A stretch of DNA of 6,296 nucleotides from Paracoccaceae bacterium (GTDB taxonomy: Bacteria; Pseudomonadota; Alphaproteobacteria; Rhodobacterales; Rhodobacteraceae). The notes under the pieces are model-generated. The model saw only the letters and a list, made by a program, of their open reading frames with translations. It had not been told where the DNA came from and made no database searches. Numbering within the stretch: position 1 is the first letter of the stretch; every line of letters starts with the position of its first letter. The DNA is taken from the NCBI GenBank assembly GCA_009922885.1, contig RFUP01000144.1, forward strand, positions 1 through 6,296, read 5' to 3'. This document shows, one piece after another, positions 5,836-6,296 of the stretch. A program made the position numbers and the translations under genes.

Positions 5836-5869
5836 CCTCCTCCATGGAGGTTATCCTCTACGCAGGAGG
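5836..5869 (+). repeat. Nested CCTCC/GGAGG inverted repeats in front of a strong ribosome binding site
   Basis: Within 34 bases there is CCTCCT (5836-5841), a perfect 12-bp palindrome CCTCCATGGAGG (5839-5850), CCTC (5855-5858) and AGGAGG (5864-5869). CCTCCT is the exact complement of AGGAGG, the Shine-Dalgarno site of the small ORF at 5875. GAGG-TTAT-CCTC (5847-5858) is an alternative small hairpin. The elements are mutually exclusive pairing partners, as in a translational on/off switch. This is inference from base pairing only. Confidence 0.4.
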
Positions 5870-5874
5870 CGAAA

Positions 5875-5946
5875 ATGAAAATATTATACAACCCTAGAGA
5901 TAATCCCCCTAACGAAGCGGCAATCCCGGCCTATTCTTCCGCCTGA
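5875..5946 (+). CDS. Possible 23-residue peptide ORF with a perfect Shine-Dalgarno site
   Basis: ATG at 5875 to TGA at 5944-5946 encodes MKILYNPRDN followed by 13 residues ending AYSSA. AGGAGG (5864-5869) lies five bases upstream, the best ribosome binding site in the window. The first codons (AAA, ATA, TTA, TAC, AAC) are AT-rich and unlike neighbouring genes. The frame is open further upstream to 5737, but only this ATG has a Shine-Dalgarno site. The last 16 bases overlap the 3' end of the convergent transporter gene. It could be a real microprotein, a leader peptide, or the surviving 5' end of a gene whose remainder was deleted. I recognise no homolog. Confidence 0.35.
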   Translation: MKILYNPRDNPPNEAAIPAYSSA

Positions 5947-6296
5947 TCCACCGAAACCCGCTCGAACGCAGGTGGCAACTCCCGCACCTTCTCGCGCCAG
6001 AGCACCAGAAGCCCCGCCGCCATGATCACCGCGATCCCGAGCCATGCCAGCGCATCCGGCCATTCCGCGAAAAAGAGCCACCCCCACAGCACGCCCCACA
6101 GCATGTAACTGTATTCAAACGGCGCCACTGCGTTGCTATCCGCGATCCGGTAAGCCTGCGTCAAAAGCGTCAGCCCCACTGCCGCGATCACCCCGCAGCC
6201 ACACATCAGCGCCAGATGCACAGGCGTCGGCCAAGCCCAGCCGCGGAACAGGAAACCCAGCGTCGGGTGCGAATTGGTGGCCATATGCCCATCCCC
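5931..6296 (-). CDS. EamA/DMT-family membrane transporter, C-terminal part (5' partial)
   Basis: The frame is open from the right window edge to TAG at 5933-5931. The Met at 6284 is probably internal, since the frame continues upstream and EamA proteins have about 300 residues. About 121 residues are visible, the C-terminal part of the second EamA repeat. Numbering from the Met at 6284, hydrophobic helices are at about 22-43, 53-73 and 78-96. The typical blocks are there: AYRIADSNAVAPFEYSYM, WGWLFFAEWPD and a closing GLLVLWREK, followed by a short charged cytoplasmic tail. DMT-family members export or import small metabolites across the inner membrane. The substrate cannot be told from this fragment. 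The 3' end overlaps the small plus-strand ORF by 16 bases. Confidence 0.85.
   Translation of the reverse strand, partial: GDGHMATNSHPTLGFLFRGWAWPTPVHLALMCGCGVIAAVGLTLLTQAYRIADSNAVAPFEYSYMLWGVLWGWLFFAEWPDALAWLGIAVIMAAGLLVLWREKVRELPPAFERVSVDQAEE

Noticed and set aside
5737..5874. Longer plus-strand form of the small peptide, starting at 5737
   Set aside because: There is no ribosome binding site at 5737, the extension is antisense to the zinc-ribbon start, and the only strong site serves the ATG at 5875.
1..6296. tRNA, rRNA, CRISPR array, insertion sequence or transposase
   Set aside because: No cloverleaf, spaced direct repeats, terminal inverted repeats or transposase motifs were seen on either strand by eye.

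Overview
The window comes from a GC-rich bacterium. Coding strands favour codons ending in C or G, starts often lack a strong Shine-Dalgarno sequence, and the gene families (GATM-type amidinotransferase, guanidinobutyrase-type ureohydrolase, class IV aminotransferase, AbgB-like M20 hydrolase, EamA transporter) suggest an alphaproteobacterium, most likely Rhodobacteraceae/Roseobacter group. The taxonomy is inferred from style and protein similarity recalled from memory, not from a marker gene.

Left part (1-1970, + strand): the 3' end of a glycine/arginine amidinotransferase-like gene with all three catalytic residues visible, a strong intrinsic terminator, then a complete ureohydrolase of the agmatinase/guanidinobutyrase type. 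Both handle guanidino groups. The first moves one from arginine to an amine, and the second splits one off as urea, so the pair suggests arginine/guanidino-compound metabolism. The terminator between them means they are probably not one tight operon.

Middle (1972-4459): a class IV PLP aminotransferase (- strand) and an AbgB-like M20 amidohydrolase (+ strand) diverge from a 157-bp intergenic region with an 11-bp palindrome, short direct repeats and a candidate promoter. The aminotransferase ends one base after the ureohydrolase, tail to tail. The M20 gene ends four bases from the next convergent gene.

Right part (4464-6296): an alpha/beta hydrolase of the dienelactone hydrolase/PAF-acetylhydrolase type (- strand), and upstream of it on the same strand a 55-residue zinc-ribbon plus single-transmembrane-helix microprotein. 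Then comes a distinctly AT-rich gap with nested CCTCC/GGAGG inverted repeats in front of a 23-codon open frame that has a perfect AGGAGG ribosome binding site. The window closes with the C-terminal third of an EamA/DMT-family membrane transporter (- strand), cut by the window edge.

Most of the window is metabolic accessory chromosome with no mobile element, CRISPR array, tRNA or rRNA that I can see. The least ordinary stretch is 5565-5946: an unannotated-looking zinc-ribbon microprotein, a stem-loop over the hydrolase start region, and a tiny ORF whose ribosome binding site could be masked by an upstream CCTCCT.
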